Positions 34,914 to 43,375 of a stretch of 64,000 nt of DNA are shown in pieces. Below the pieces are notes generated by a model, which saw only the letters and a list, made by a program, of their open reading frames with translations, was not told the DNA's origin and made no database searches. Origin of the DNA: Herbaspirillum sp. SJZ107. Lineage in GTDB: Bacteria; Pseudomonadota; Gammaproteobacteria; Burkholderiales; Burkholderiaceae_D. The stretch is taken from assembly GCF_006715485.1 (NCBI RefSeq), contig NZ_VFNH01000002.1, positions 1,488,001-1,552,000 on the forward strand, in the 5' to 3' direction. A program made the translations under genes and the position numbers. Positions within the stretch are counted from its first letter, which is position 1. Every line of letters starts with the position of its first letter.

Positions 34914-36229
34914 AAACCCAGCGCGTGCTGAATCTCGCGCTCGACAACGACCAGGACGTGGTGCTGGTGCGCCAGCGCGCGCGCCAGGTGTCGCAGCTGC
35001 TCGGCTTTTCGCAGCAGGACCAGGTGCGCATCGCCACCGCCGTCTCGGAAGCGGCGCGTGCCGCCTGCCAGCTGCGCTTCGGCGGGCGCGCCGTGTTCCA
35101 GTTGCGCGATGGCGGCCGCGGGCAACAGCTGGAAGTGACGGTGGGCGCCGGCCCCGGTGCCGGCGGCGAGCTGCAGCATGACGCCGTGGTCACGGCACAC
35201 CGCCTGATGGACCAGTGCGAGGCCGCGGCCGGCGCACCGTCGATCACGATGTGCAAGGCGGTGCCGCCGCAGGACTACATCGACGGCGCGCGCCTGCTGG
35301 AAATCGGCAACCAGCTGGCCAAGGACAGCCCGGTGGCGAATACCTACCTCGAGGTGCATCTGCAGAACCGCGAGCTGGCGGCGACGCTGGCCGAGCTGCG
35401 CGAGCGCCAGGAAGACCTGCTGTCGCTGACGCGCGAGCTGGAAGACACCAACCGCGGCATCGTGGCGCTGTACGCCGAGATCGAGGACAAGGCCGAGCGC
35501 CTGCGCAAGGCCGACGAGATGAAGTCGCGCTTCCTGTCCAACACCAGCCACGAGCTGCGCACGCCGCTGTCGTCGATCCGCGCGCTGGCCCAGCTGCTGC
35601 TGGGGCGCATGGACGGCGACCTCACGCTCGAGCAGGAACGCCAGGTCAAGTACATCGAAACGGCCGCCAACGACCTGTCGGAGCTGGTCAACGACCTGCT
35701 CGACCTGGCCAAGATCGAGGCCGGCAAGGTCGAGGTGTTTCCGGCGCCGGTGGTGGTCGAGAACCTGTTCCGCGCCCTCAAGGGCATGCTGCGGCCGCTG
35801 GTCGACGACGACCGCGTGGAGCTGGTGTTCGAGTCGGTCGACGACGTCGCCCCCTTCGATTCGGACGAGGGCAAGATCGCCCAGATCCTGCGCAATTTCA
35901 TTTCGAATGCCCTGAAGTTCACCGAGCAGGGCACGGTGCGCGTGCTGGCCTCCGAGGATGCCGCCGGCGGCGAGATCCGCTTCCAGGTGGTCGATACCGG
36001 GATCGGCATCAGCCCGGACAACCTGCAGCTGATCTTCGAGGAGTTCAGCCAGATCGAACACCCGCTGCAGCGGCGCAGCAAGGGTACCGGCCTCGGCCTG
36101 CCGCTGTGCCGCAAGCTGGCGGACCTGCTCGGCGGCCGCGTGGAAGTGGAAAGCCGGGTCGGGCAGGGCTCGACCTTCAGCCTGATCCTGCCGCGCCGCT
36201 TCACGCCGCCGGCCGAGCCAAGCAATTGA
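34910..36229 (+). CDS. Histidine kinase with RsbT-like N-terminal domain
   Basis: 439 residues, soluble. The N-terminus (about 1-125) resembles a GHKL switch-kinase domain: VRQRARQVSQLLGFSQQDQVRIATAVSEAARAA matches the N-terminal half of RsbT, but the later ATP-lid motifs are degraded. A coiled coil (about 145-205) leads to the DHp domain with H214 in FLSNTSHELRTPL. The ATPase domain has NFISNALKFTEQG, DTGIGISPDN, FEEFSQIE and GTGLGLPL. Start in an ATGA overlap with the phosphatase gene. Probably takes the stressosome signal into a phosphorelay. Confidence 0.88.
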   Translation: MKTQRVLNLALDNDQDVVLVRQRARQVSQLLGFSQQDQVRIATAVSEAARAACQLRFGGRAVFQLRDGGRGQQLEVTVGAGPGAGGELQHDAVVTAHRLMDQCEAAAGAPSITMCKAVPPQDYIDGARLLEIGNQLAKDSPVANTYLEVHLQNRELAATLAELRERQEDLLSLTRELEDTNRGIVALYAEIEDKAERLRKADEMKSRFLSNTSHELRTPLSSIRALAQLLLGRMDGDLTLEQERQVKYIETAANDLSELVNDLLDLAKIEAGKVEVFPAPVVVENLFRALKGMLRPLVDDDRVELVFESVDDVAPFDSDEGKIAQILRNFISNALKFTEQGTVRVLASEDAAGGEIRFQVVDTGIGISPDNLQLIFEEFSQIEHPLQRRSKGTGLGLPLCRKLADLLGGRVEVESRVGQGSTFSLILPRRFTPPAEPSN

Positions 36230-36242
36230 CGGACACACGACG

Positions 36243-38132
36243 ATGAATGCCACCACCATGATCCTGAATGTCGATGACAACGACGGCGCCCGCTACGCCA
36301 AGACCCGGATCCTGCAGAGCGCCGGCTTCGGCGTGATCGAAGCCACCAACGGCACCGACGCGCTGGCGATCGTGCGCCGCGGCGAAGTGGCCCTGGTGCT
36401 GCTCGACGTCAAGCTCCCCGACATCAACGGACTTGAAGTCTGCCGCCGCATCAAGGCCGACCCCGACAGCGCAGCCGTGCTGGTGCTGCAGACCTCGGCC
36501 GCGCTGACCGGCCGCGCCGACAAGATCCGCGGCCTCGAAGGCGGCGCCGACAACTACCTGGCCGCGCCGATCGAGGCCGACGAACTGATCGCCAACGTCA
36601 ACGCGCTGCTGCGCATGCGCCAGACCCAGACCGCGCTGCGCGAGAGCGAGGAGCGGTTTCGCCAGCTGACCGACAACGTCGAAGATGTGTTCTGGATGTT
36701 TTCGCTGCCCGCGCGCACGCTCGAATACGTCAGTCCGGCCTATGCTGCGATCTGGGGCCGCAGCGTCGAGGCGCTGCAGCAGCAGCCGAACAGCTGGCTC
36801 GAGGCCGTGCACGTCGACGATCGCGGCCACGTGAACGCGCTGTGGAACGCGCTCCCGGCCGAACCGCATTACGAAGCCGAGTTCCGGGTCGTGATGGAAG
36901 ACGGTGGCGTGCGCTGGGTACGCGACCGCCTGTTCGCGGTGCGCGACCGCCGCGGCGAGGTGTACCGGGTGGCGCGCGTCACCAGCGACATCACCCGGCG
37001 CCGCGAGATGGAAAGCCTGCTGCGCGCGGCCGACGCCAACAAGAACGAATTCCTGGCGACGCTGGCGCACGAACTGCGCAACCCGCTGTCGCCGATCCGC
37101 AATGCGGCGGCGCTGCTGGGCGCCGCCGGACCGGGCGCGGAAGAGCGCCAGGCGCGCGCGCGCGAAGTCATCGCGCGCCAGGTCGACCACCTGGCGCACC
37201 TGGTCGACGACCTGCTCGACGTGGCGCGCATCTCGGAGGGCAAGATCGCACTGCGCAAGGAAGAGGTGGAACTGGGCAGCGTGATCGCCCAGGCGATCGA
37301 GACCGCCGGCCCGCTGATCCAGGCGCGCGAGCACACGCTGGACGTGGCCACGCCGCCGCAGCAGGTGTGGGTCGCGGGCGACCCGGTGCGCCTGGCCCAG
37401 TCGATGGGCAACCTGCTGCACAACGCCGCCAAGTTCACGCCCAAGGGCGGCCACATCCGGGTCGAGGTGACGCTGGACGGGGACGTGGTCCGCATTGCGG
37501 TGCAGGACAACGGCATCGGCATCGCCGAGGACAACCTGTCGCGCATCTTCGGCATGTTTGCACAGGCCGCGGTGCCGCCGGACCGCGCGCCGGAAGGCCT
37601 CGGGATCGGCCTGTCGCTGGTCTCGCGCCTGCTCGAGATGCATGGCGGGCGCCTGTCTGCCACCAGTCCGGGCATCGGCCTGGGCAGCACCTTCACGATG
37701 GAGCTGCCGGTGCTGCGCACCACGTCCACACAACAGGCGGCGCCGGTTGCAGAGGAGGCATCCTCTTCTGCCAGTGGCGGACGCCGCGTGCTGCTGGTGG
37801 ACGACAACGTCGACGCGATGGAGATGATGGCCTTCCTGCTGGCCGAGATGGGCTACGATGCCTATACCACGGCCGATGCGAGCCACCTGGAGGCGCTGGC
37901 GCTGGAAAAGCAGCCCGACGTGATCGTGCTCGACATCGGCCTGCCGGGTGTCGACGGCTACGAGCTGGCGCGCATGCTGAAGGCGCATCCGGTGCTGAAA
38001 TCGATCCGCCTGGTGGCGCATACCGGCTACGGTTCGCCGGAAGACCGGCGCAAGGCGCAGGCGGCGGGCTTCGATGCGCACCTGGTCAAGCCGGCCGAGC
38101 TTGACGACCTGGAAAAAGCGCTGCAAGGCTGA
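36243..38132 (+). CDS. Hybrid kinase: REC-PAS-HisKA-HATPase-REC
   Basis: 629 residues. First receiver domain (about 5-122) with phospho-acceptor D55 in LLDVKLPD; its usual Lys-Pro is Ala-Pro (NYLAAPIEADE). PAS domain about 135-255. DHp domain with H276 in ATLAHELRNPL. ATPase domain about 375-490 (LLHNAAKFTPKGG, DNGIGIAEDN, GLGIGLSLV). The second receiver (about 515-628) has VLLVDDNVD, VLDIGLPGVDGYEL and the normal HLVKPAEL. No output domain, so it should pass phosphate to a regulator elsewhere. Last gene of the stressosome operon, 13 bp after the kinase gene. Confidence 0.9.
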   Translation: MNATTMILNVDDNDGARYAKTRILQSAGFGVIEATNGTDALAIVRRGEVALVLLDVKLPDINGLEVCRRIKADPDSAAVLVLQTSAALTGRADKIRGLEGGADNYLAAPIEADELIANVNALLRMRQTQTALRESEERFRQLTDNVEDVFWMFSLPARTLEYVSPAYAAIWGRSVEALQQQPNSWLEAVHVDDRGHVNALWNALPAEPHYEAEFRVVMEDGGVRWVRDRLFAVRDRRGEVYRVARVTSDITRRREMESLLRAADANKNEFLATLAHELRNPLSPIRNAAALLGAAGPGAEERQARAREVIARQVDHLAHLVDDLLDVARISEGKIALRKEEVELGSVIAQAIETAGPLIQAREHTLDVATPPQQVWVAGDPVRLAQSMGNLLHNAAKFTPKGGHIRVEVTLDGDVVRIAVQDNGIGIAEDNLSRIFGMFAQAAVPPDRAPEGLGIGLSLVSRLLEMHGGRLSATSPGIGLGSTFTMELPVLRTTSTQQAAPVAEEASSSASGGRRVLLVDDNVDAMEMMAFLLAEMGYDAYTTADASHLEALALEKQPDVIVLDIGLPGVDGYELARMLKAHPVLKSIRLVAHTGYGSPEDRRKAQAAGFDAHLVKPAELDDLEKALQG

Positions 38133-38161
38133 TCGTTTGGCGTCCACGCGTTCAGCCATAA

Positions 38162-38177
38162 GGTGCGTCAACGCACC
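38162..38177. terminator. Short hairpin after the stressosome operon
   Basis: GGTGCGT-CA-ACGCACC, perfect 7-bp arms, 30 bp after the hybrid kinase stop. No T-run follows. Confidence 0.4.
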
Positions 38178-38236
38178 GTAACGCGGCCGGCACGGGGCTA
38201 ACCTGCCTCCATCGACATCAACGATTGGAGGTCATC

Positions 38237-38425
38237 ATGCCCCGTGGCGCCAGCCCCAAACGCGAAAAAGAGTTCAAGAAGCTCGAAACCGAGTTCAAGA
38301 AGGAGCACCGCTACCCTGGCCGCGAGGAAGAAGTCGCTTCCCGCATCGTCAACAAGCAGCGTGCCGAGCACGGCGAGACCAAGCAGTCGTCGCATGGCGG
38401 CTCCAAGCAGTCGGCGAAGAAGTAA
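38237..38425 (+). CDS. Small basic/charged protein, KREKEF-type, possibly stress-related
   Basis: 62 residues, highly charged and helical: MPRGASPKREKEFKKLETEFKKE, then REEEVASRIVNKQRAEHGETK and a Ser/Lys tail. Similar small proteins are common in betaproteobacteria and are sometimes annotated as plasmid stabilisation proteins without evidence. TTGGAGG lies seven bases before the ATG, and a strong terminator follows, so it is a real single-gene unit. Function unknown. Confidence 0.75.
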   Translation: MPRGASPKREKEFKKLETEFKKEHRYPGREEEVASRIVNKQRAEHGETKQSSHGGSKQSAKK

Positions 38426-38444
38426 GCAGTCGGCCGGTCTCATC

Positions 38445-38481
38445 AAAAAGCCTCCCGGGTTCAGCCCGGGAGGCTTTTTTT
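38445..38481 (+). terminator. Strong terminator after the small charged protein gene
   Basis: AAAAAGCCTCCCGGG pairs fully with CCCGGGAGGCTTTTT over a five-base loop; T-run to 38481. Confidence 0.93.
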
Positions 38482-38658
38482 ATCCCCGTGGCCAGGCCGG
38501 CGCCGGCAGGGCATGCGGGCCAGGCCCCGGATTCTGCAGTTCGTCGCATGCCGCTGGCTTGCCCGATGCCAGAAAGGCTATCCTTTTTCGCACGATGGTC
38601 TGGAACATCGGCCGGCTTGCTGGTAGTGTTTTCAGTACAACAAGAACAGGATGCGGAC

Positions 38659-39450
38659 ATGCAGATGACGATGAGAACGGCGCTGGGACTGGCGCAGGCG
38701 GGCTTCTGGGCCGCGGTCGGGATGGCGCAGGCGGCCCCTGGCGGCTATGCCGACGACCCGGCCGAGTTTGCGCGGGAAACCCGCCAGATCGATGCCCGCG
38801 TGGTGCGCGTGCGCCTGGAGGGCGTGATCGGGCTGCAGATCCGCCAGGGCGCGGCGCCGGCACTCACGCTGAGCGGCGAGCGGCGCTGGCTGGCCAAGGC
38901 CGTCACCGCCCAGAACGGTGACACCCTGAACATCGGCAGCGAGGTGCATGGCCGCATGCGCATGGGCGGCCTGCAGGCCGAGCTGACCCTGCCGGCGCTG
39001 CGCGAGGTGAGCTCCGAGAGCCTCGGCTCGACCGACATCAGCGGCTTCTCGGGCGAGGAACTGACCTTGAGGCTGGACGGCGCCGGTTCGATGCGGGTGG
39101 CCGGCCATTACCGGCTGGTGCGCGTCAACCTGGGCGGCATCGGCAGCATGCGCCTGGACGGCCTGGACGGCGACGGCGTCGAGCTGAACCTGCAGGGCGC
39201 CGGCGTCGTGACCCTGAACGGCCGCGCGCGCTGGCTGAAGGCCGACCTCGGCGGACTGGGCAGCCTGGACGCCCAGCAGTTCAACGCCGACAACGTCGAC
39301 ATCGACCTGTCCGGCCTGGGCAATGCCCGGGTCACGGCGCGCCAGAATGCCAGCCTCAACCTGTCCGGGCTCGGTTCGGTGACCGTGTACGGCAAGCCGC
39401 TCAACCGCAAGGTCGCGGTCGACGGCCTGGGCAAGGTGAGTTGGAAGTGA
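38659..39450 (+). CDS. DUF2807 (GIN-domain) exported protein
   Basis: 263 residues from ATG 38659. A signal-like hydrophobic N-terminus ends around AAVGMAQAAPG. The rest is a repetitive beta-helix of the DUF2807 type, with recurring LxGxGSMRV, LGGIGSMRLDGLDG, LGGLGSLDAQ, DLSGLGNARV and LSGLGSVTVYGK, each turn ending in Gly/Ser. Family members are probable cell-surface or periplasmic adhesive/auto-transported domains; the role is unknown. Ends in a GTGA overlap with the next gene. Confidence 0.85.
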   Translation: MQMTMRTALGLAQAGFWAAVGMAQAAPGGYADDPAEFARETRQIDARVVRVRLEGVIGLQIRQGAAPALTLSGERRWLAKAVTAQNGDTLNIGSEVHGRMRMGGLQAELTLPALREVSSESLGSTDISGFSGEELTLRLDGAGSMRVAGHYRLVRVNLGGIGSMRLDGLDGDGVELNLQGAGVVTLNGRARWLKADLGGLGSLDAQQFNADNVDIDLSGLGNARVTARQNASLNLSGLGSVTVYGKPLNRKVAVDGLGKVSWK

Positions 39451-40061
39451 AAAAACTCGCGCTCGCCATCCTGTTCGTTCTGGGCCTGCACTGCAGTGCC
39501 ATGGCCGGCTTCCTCGAGGGGGCCAGCGCCTACAACGCGCGCAACTACGCGCTCGCCCTCAGGGAAGTCACGCCGCTCGCCAGGGCCGGCAATGCCGACG
39601 CCCAGCACCTGCTCGGGCTGATGTACTACATGGGCCGCGGCGTGCCGCGCGACTACAAGCAAGCCTTTTCGTGGCATTACAAGGCCGCGCTGCAGGGCAA
39701 GGCCGACGCCCAGTACGTGATCGGCGCCATGTACTACACCGGCAACGCGGTGCCCCAGGATCACGCGCTGGCCGTGCAATGGTTCCGCAAGGCGGCCGAG
39801 CAGGGCCACCCGGATGCCCAGCACGCGCTTGGCCTGATGTACCGCTACCACGTGGCCGGCATGCCGCAGGACGTGGTGCTGGCCTACATGCTGATGAACC
39901 TGGCCGCCGCCAGCGGCCACCGCAACGCCGTCGAACAGCGTGCGGGGATCGCGCGCCAGATGAGCCAGGAGCAGATCGAGGAAGCGCAGGCGCTGTCGCG
40001 CAGCTGGAAGCCGGGCACGCCGCTGCCGGCGCAGTCGCGCACGGGCGCCGGCGCCGGCTGA
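39447..40061 (+). CDS. Sel1-repeat periplasmic protein
   Basis: 204 residues from GTG 39447, which overlaps the upstream stop and gives the clean signal peptide MKKLALAILFVLGLHCSAMA. Three to four Sel1 repeats follow (about 35-165): ADAQHLLGLMYYMGRGVPRDYKQAF, ADAQYVIGAMYYTGNAVPQDHALAV, PDAQHALGLMYRYHVAG. Sel1 proteins serve as protein-binding scaffolds. Translationally coupled to the DUF2807 gene, so the two may work together at the envelope. Confidence 0.85.
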   Translation: MKKLALAILFVLGLHCSAMAGFLEGASAYNARNYALALREVTPLARAGNADAQHLLGLMYYMGRGVPRDYKQAFSWHYKAALQGKADAQYVIGAMYYTGNAVPQDHALAVQWFRKAAEQGHPDAQHALGLMYRYHVAGMPQDVVLAYMLMNLAAASGHRNAVEQRAGIARQMSQEQIEEAQALSRSWKPGTPLPAQSRTGAGAG

Positions 40062-40205
40062 CTATCGATCTGATGGCAAGTGGCGGACGACATATCCTTG
40101 CGGTGCAGTCCTACATGCCGATGATGGCGAACGCATCCGTGGACGCCTAAGATGAGTTTATCTTCACCCAGCTGTTCCACGGCTCAACCAATGGAGGGCA
40201 TCGTC

Positions 40206-40538
40206 ATGGCATCGAATCAAGGCGGCAAGGGTAGCAAGGGTAACAAGCAAAGCGGCGACACCAGCAACCGCGGTTTCGCATCGATGGACCCGCAGAAGCA
40301 GCGCGAAATCGCCTCAGAAGGCGGCAAGGCGGCACACGCATCGGGCAACGCCCACGAGTTCACCTCGGAAGAGGCGCGCCGGGCCGGCTCGATGAGCCAC
40401 AAGAACGACGGCAACCGCCAGAGCCAGGGCGGCAGCAGCCGGCAGGACGGCAACGAGGGCGGCGGCGGCATCCGCGGCGGCTCGCCGGAACAGCACGCCA
40501 GGGCCGGTTCGCAGAGCCACAAGAACGACAAGAAGTAA
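40206..40538 (+). CDS. KGG-repeat general stress protein (GsiB-like)
   Basis: 110 residues, very hydrophilic and Gly/Ser/Asn/Lys-rich. Three KGG-type motifs: GFASMDPQKQREIASEGGKA, EFTSEEARRAGSMSHKN, GGSPEQHARAGSQSHKN. Such hydrophilin-like proteins are induced by stress or desiccation in other bacteria (GsiB in Bacillus, under SigB). GGAGG lies nine bases before ATG 40206. Followed by a hairpin shared with the convergent esterase gene. Confidence 0.85.
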   Translation: MASNQGGKGSKGNKQSGDTSNRGFASMDPQKQREIASEGGKAAHASGNAHEFTSEEARRAGSMSHKNDGNRQSQGGSSRQDGNEGGGGIRGGSPEQHARAGSQSHKNDKK

Positions 40539-40562
40539 TCAGTAGCTAAGTCGGGCCGTGGC

Positions 40563-40586
40563 CACCGCCAGCCTCGGCTGGCGGTG
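40563..40586. terminator. Bidirectional hairpin between convergent genes
   Basis: CACCGCCAGCC-TC-GGCTGGCGGTG, perfect 11-bp arms, between the KGG protein gene (+) and the SGNH esterase gene (-). No U-tract. Confidence 0.6.
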
Positions 40587-40651
40587 ATCACGACCCGGTA
40601 TCCTGCCAGTTTTCACCGACATGCCGCCAGCATGCCGGCTTTACTCGAAAC

Positions 40652-42031
40652 TTACCTGTAAGACGAACCCGACTGCAGCGAACCGGCCTGCAGGTAGCCG
40701 CCACCCAGCGAACGGAACAATTCCAGCGGCACCGCCGTGCCCATCGCCTGGTAGCCGAGGTCGTTCGGGTGCAGGTGATCGCCGCTGTCGTAGGCCGGCA
40801 GGAAGCGCGCCGGGTGGCTCGGATCGCGCGTGACGCGGTCGAAATCGATCACGCCGTCGAACTCGTCGCTGGAGCGGATCCAGTTGTTGACGGCCTGGCG
40901 CACCACTTCCTTCTCGGGCGAGTAATAGCCGGCGCCCTCGAACGGGGTCAGCGTGGCCCCGAACACGGCGATCCCTTTGGCATGGGCGCGCGCGATCACC
41001 TGGCGGTAGCCGGCGATCAGGTCGTTGGCCGTCACCGGATTGGTGGCCGAGCTGTTGCCGATGTCGTTAATCCCGATCATCAGCGTCATGTAGCGCACGC
41101 CGGCGGTGGCCAGTACGTCGCGGTCGAAACGCTCCTGGATGCTGCGTCCGGCCAGCGAGCCTTCCGGCGGATTCGACAGCAGGCGGTTGCCGCTGATGCC
41201 GCGGTTGACCACGCCGAGGGCGGCATTGACGCCGGCAACCGGGTCGCGCACGATCTGCAGGCGCCGTGCCAGCCAGTCGGGCCAGCGGTTGTTGGTGTCG
41301 GGCGTGCTGCGGGTGCCGTCGGTGATCGAGTCGCCCAGCGTCACGATGGCGGCGCCATTGCCCGTCACGTCGACTTCCGTCAGGAAGGGCCAGGACAGGA
41401 TCGTGCGCTGGGTCGGGAAGGTGGCGGCGCCGGTGAAATCGCCGCCCGGCAGCGACACGTAGTTGGTCTGGCTGGCGGTGCCGTGGATGGTGGTGGCGCC
41501 CTGGGTGCCCGGCAGGTACAGGCTGATGGCGAGATCGGACAGCGCCGGCACGTTCAGGTCGACCGGGTCGGACAGTACCGGCGCGCCGGGCGGGATCGTG
41601 ATGCCGGGGAAGCCGCTGAAGGTCAGCGGACGGTCGCTGCCGGGCTGGATGTCGGCGCCGCCGGCACGCAGCGCGATGTGGGCGCCGCCGATGCGCAGCG
41701 GCGTCGACCCCATTTCATTCGACAGGCGGATCCGCACCCGCGTGCCGCCGATGCTGGTATGGACGATCAGGCGCACGGTCTGGTCGGTGAAGGTCTGGGT
41801 ATTGGCCGGCAGCGGCGGCCCGCCCGGACCGGCACCCCAGGTGCCGACCCAGCGGTCGGCATTCCAGCCCTGGGCATAGACCGGCGGCGGCTGCCAGGAC
41901 AGTACCGCGGCCAGGCCGATACCGGCCAGCAGGAAGCCGCGCCGTGCGGCCTGGGGGGTGGAAGGACGCGGCAGCCATGCCGCGAAGGTTCTGCGCCCGG
42001 CGTCCAGCAGGGCAGGCAAACTGAGCTTCAT
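40652..42031 (-). CDS. Exported SGNH/GDSL esterase
   Basis: 459 residues. A signal or anchor helix lies at about 32-45 after a 30-residue N-terminus, with cleavage possible near VYAQG. An N-terminal beta domain (about 55-225) starts WVGTWGAG. The SGNH hydrolase domain has the nucleophile S235 in LGDSITDG, GISGNR (Gly block), GINDIG (Asn block) and the D418-H421 pair in GDHLHPND. Similar secreted enzymes deacylate polysaccharides or lipids; the substrate is unknown. AAAGGAG precedes the ATG 42031. Confidence 0.87.
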   Translation of the reverse strand: MKLSLPALLDAGRRTFAAWLPRPSTPQAARRGFLLAGIGLAAVLSWQPPPVYAQGWNADRWVGTWGAGPGGPPLPANTQTFTDQTVRLIVHTSIGGTRVRIRLSNEMGSTPLRIGGAHIALRAGGADIQPGSDRPLTFSGFPGITIPPGAPVLSDPVDLNVPALSDLAISLYLPGTQGATTIHGTASQTNYVSLPGGDFTGAATFPTQRTILSWPFLTEVDVTGNGAAIVTLGDSITDGTRSTPDTNNRWPDWLARRLQIVRDPVAGVNAALGVVNRGISGNRLLSNPPEGSLAGRSIQERFDRDVLATAGVRYMTLMIGINDIGNSSATNPVTANDLIAGYRQVIARAHAKGIAVFGATLTPFEGAGYYSPEKEVVRQAVNNWIRSSDEFDGVIDFDRVTRDPSHPARFLPAYDSGDHLHPNDLGYQAMGTAVPLELFRSLGGGYLQAGSLQSGSSYR

Positions 42032-42237
42032 TTTTCGCTCCTTTTGTGATGCGTCCATGGCGCCGCGCGGAAAGCGCGATGCGCTATGCATGGGCTCGCC
42101 AAGCCAATCTAAGCGGGCTCGGGCATAACAGCAAGGGCAGGGCGGCGGCAATCCTTGATCTGGCGCGAACCCAGGGCGCATAGCCGTGTAAACAAGAATT
42201 TGTTAGCGTTATCAAAGGCTTGCACGGATGTGCTCGC

Positions 42238-42266
42238 TTGGACGCACCCGGGCGCTGGCGTACAAT
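42238..42266 (+). promoter_or_regulatory. Promoter of the quinone oxidoreductase gene
   Basis: TTGGAC at 42238-42243, 17-bp spacer, TACAAT at 42261-42266; the ATG is 26 bases further. Confidence 0.75.
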
Positions 42267-42292
42267 TGCTCTTTATTTAACTAAGGTGCGAT

Positions 42293-43279
42293 ATGCAAGC
42301 GATCGAAATAACCCAGCCCGGCGGCCCGGAAGTCCTGCAGCCGTGCGAACGTCCCCTCCCTGAACTCAAGCCGGGCGAGATCCTGATCAAGGTGCGCGCC
42401 GCCGGCGTCAACCGCCCCGACGTGTTCCAGCGTCTCGGCCAGTATCCGGTGCCGCCCGGCGCTTCCGACCTGCCGGGCCTGGAAGTGGCCGGCGAGATCG
42501 TCGACGGCGACCTCGGCGACAGCGGCTTCGAGAAAGGCGACCTGGTGTGCGCGCTGGTGCAGGGAGGCGGCTATGCCGAATACTGCGCCGCACCGCTGGC
42601 GCAATGCCTGCCGGTGCCGCAGGGCCTGAGCCTGCTGGAAGCGGCCTCGCTGCCCGAGACCTTCTTCACCGTGTGGAGCAATGTGTTCCAGCGCGCCGGC
42701 CTGAAGGAAGGCGAGACCCTGCTGGTGCAGGGCGGCAGCTCGGGCATCGGCGTCACCGCGATCCAGGTCGCGAAGGCGCTGGGTCACCGCGTGTTCGCCA
42801 CCGCCGGCACGCTTGAGAAATGCCGCGCCTGCGAGGAACTCGGGGCCGAGCGCGCCATCAACTACAAGGAAGAAGACTTCGTGGCCGTGGTCAAGGAGCT
42901 GACCGGGGGCAAGGGCGTCGACGTGGTGCTCGACATGGTCGGCGGCGACTATGTCGCGCGCGAAGTGTCCTGCCTGGCCGACGACGGCCGCATCGTGATC
43001 ATCGCGCTGCTGGGCGGGGCCAAGGCCAACGTCGACCTCGGCCAGGTGCTGCGCCGGCGCCTGACGATCACCGGTTCGACGCTGCGCCCGCGTCCGATCG
43101 CGTTCAAGGCGCAGATTGCGCGCGAATTGCGCGAACGCGTGTGGCCGCTGCTGGCCGCCGGTACGATCAGGCCCGTGATCTACAAAACCTTCCCCTTGAG
43201 CGCGGCTGCCGAGGCGCATGCGCTGATGGAGAGCAGCACCCACGTCGGGAAGATCATGCTGGATTTGGAAATTGCGTAA
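42293..43279 (+). CDS. NAD(P)H quinone oxidoreductase (PIG3/zeta-crystallin type)
   Basis: 328 residues, zinc-free MDR family. N-terminal GroES-like domain with VKVRAAGVNRPDVFQRLGQYPVP-type motif (AAGVNRPDVFQRLGQY). Rossmann domain with VQGGSSGIGVTAIQVAKALG and the NADPH-binding Gly block. C-terminal signature RPRPIAFKAQIARELRERVWPLL, typical of the TP53I3/PIG3 subgroup. Probably reduces quinones by one electron. AAGGTG precedes the ATG. Confidence 0.9.
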   Translation: MQAIEITQPGGPEVLQPCERPLPELKPGEILIKVRAAGVNRPDVFQRLGQYPVPPGASDLPGLEVAGEIVDGDLGDSGFEKGDLVCALVQGGGYAEYCAAPLAQCLPVPQGLSLLEAASLPETFFTVWSNVFQRAGLKEGETLLVQGGSSGIGVTAIQVAKALGHRVFATAGTLEKCRACEELGAERAINYKEEDFVAVVKELTGGKGVDVVLDMVGGDYVAREVSCLADDGRIVIIALLGGAKANVDLGQVLRRRLTITGSTLRPRPIAFKAQIARELRERVWPLLAAGTIRPVIYKTFPLSAAAEAHALMESSTHVGKIMLDLEIA

Positions 43280-43319
43280 GGAAATTGAGATGCAAGCAAC
43301 ATGCAAGGTCAACCAGCGT

Positions 43320-43348
43320 TTGACCGACTTTTCAACGACCGCTAAAAT
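43320..43348 (+). promoter_or_regulatory. tpiA promoter
   Basis: TTGACC at 43320-43325, 17-bp spacer, TAAAAT at 43343-43348; close to the sigma-70 consensus. The start codon is 28 bases further. Confidence 0.8.
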
Positions 43349-43375
43349 AGCGGGTTATTTGACCGTGGGGTTTTG

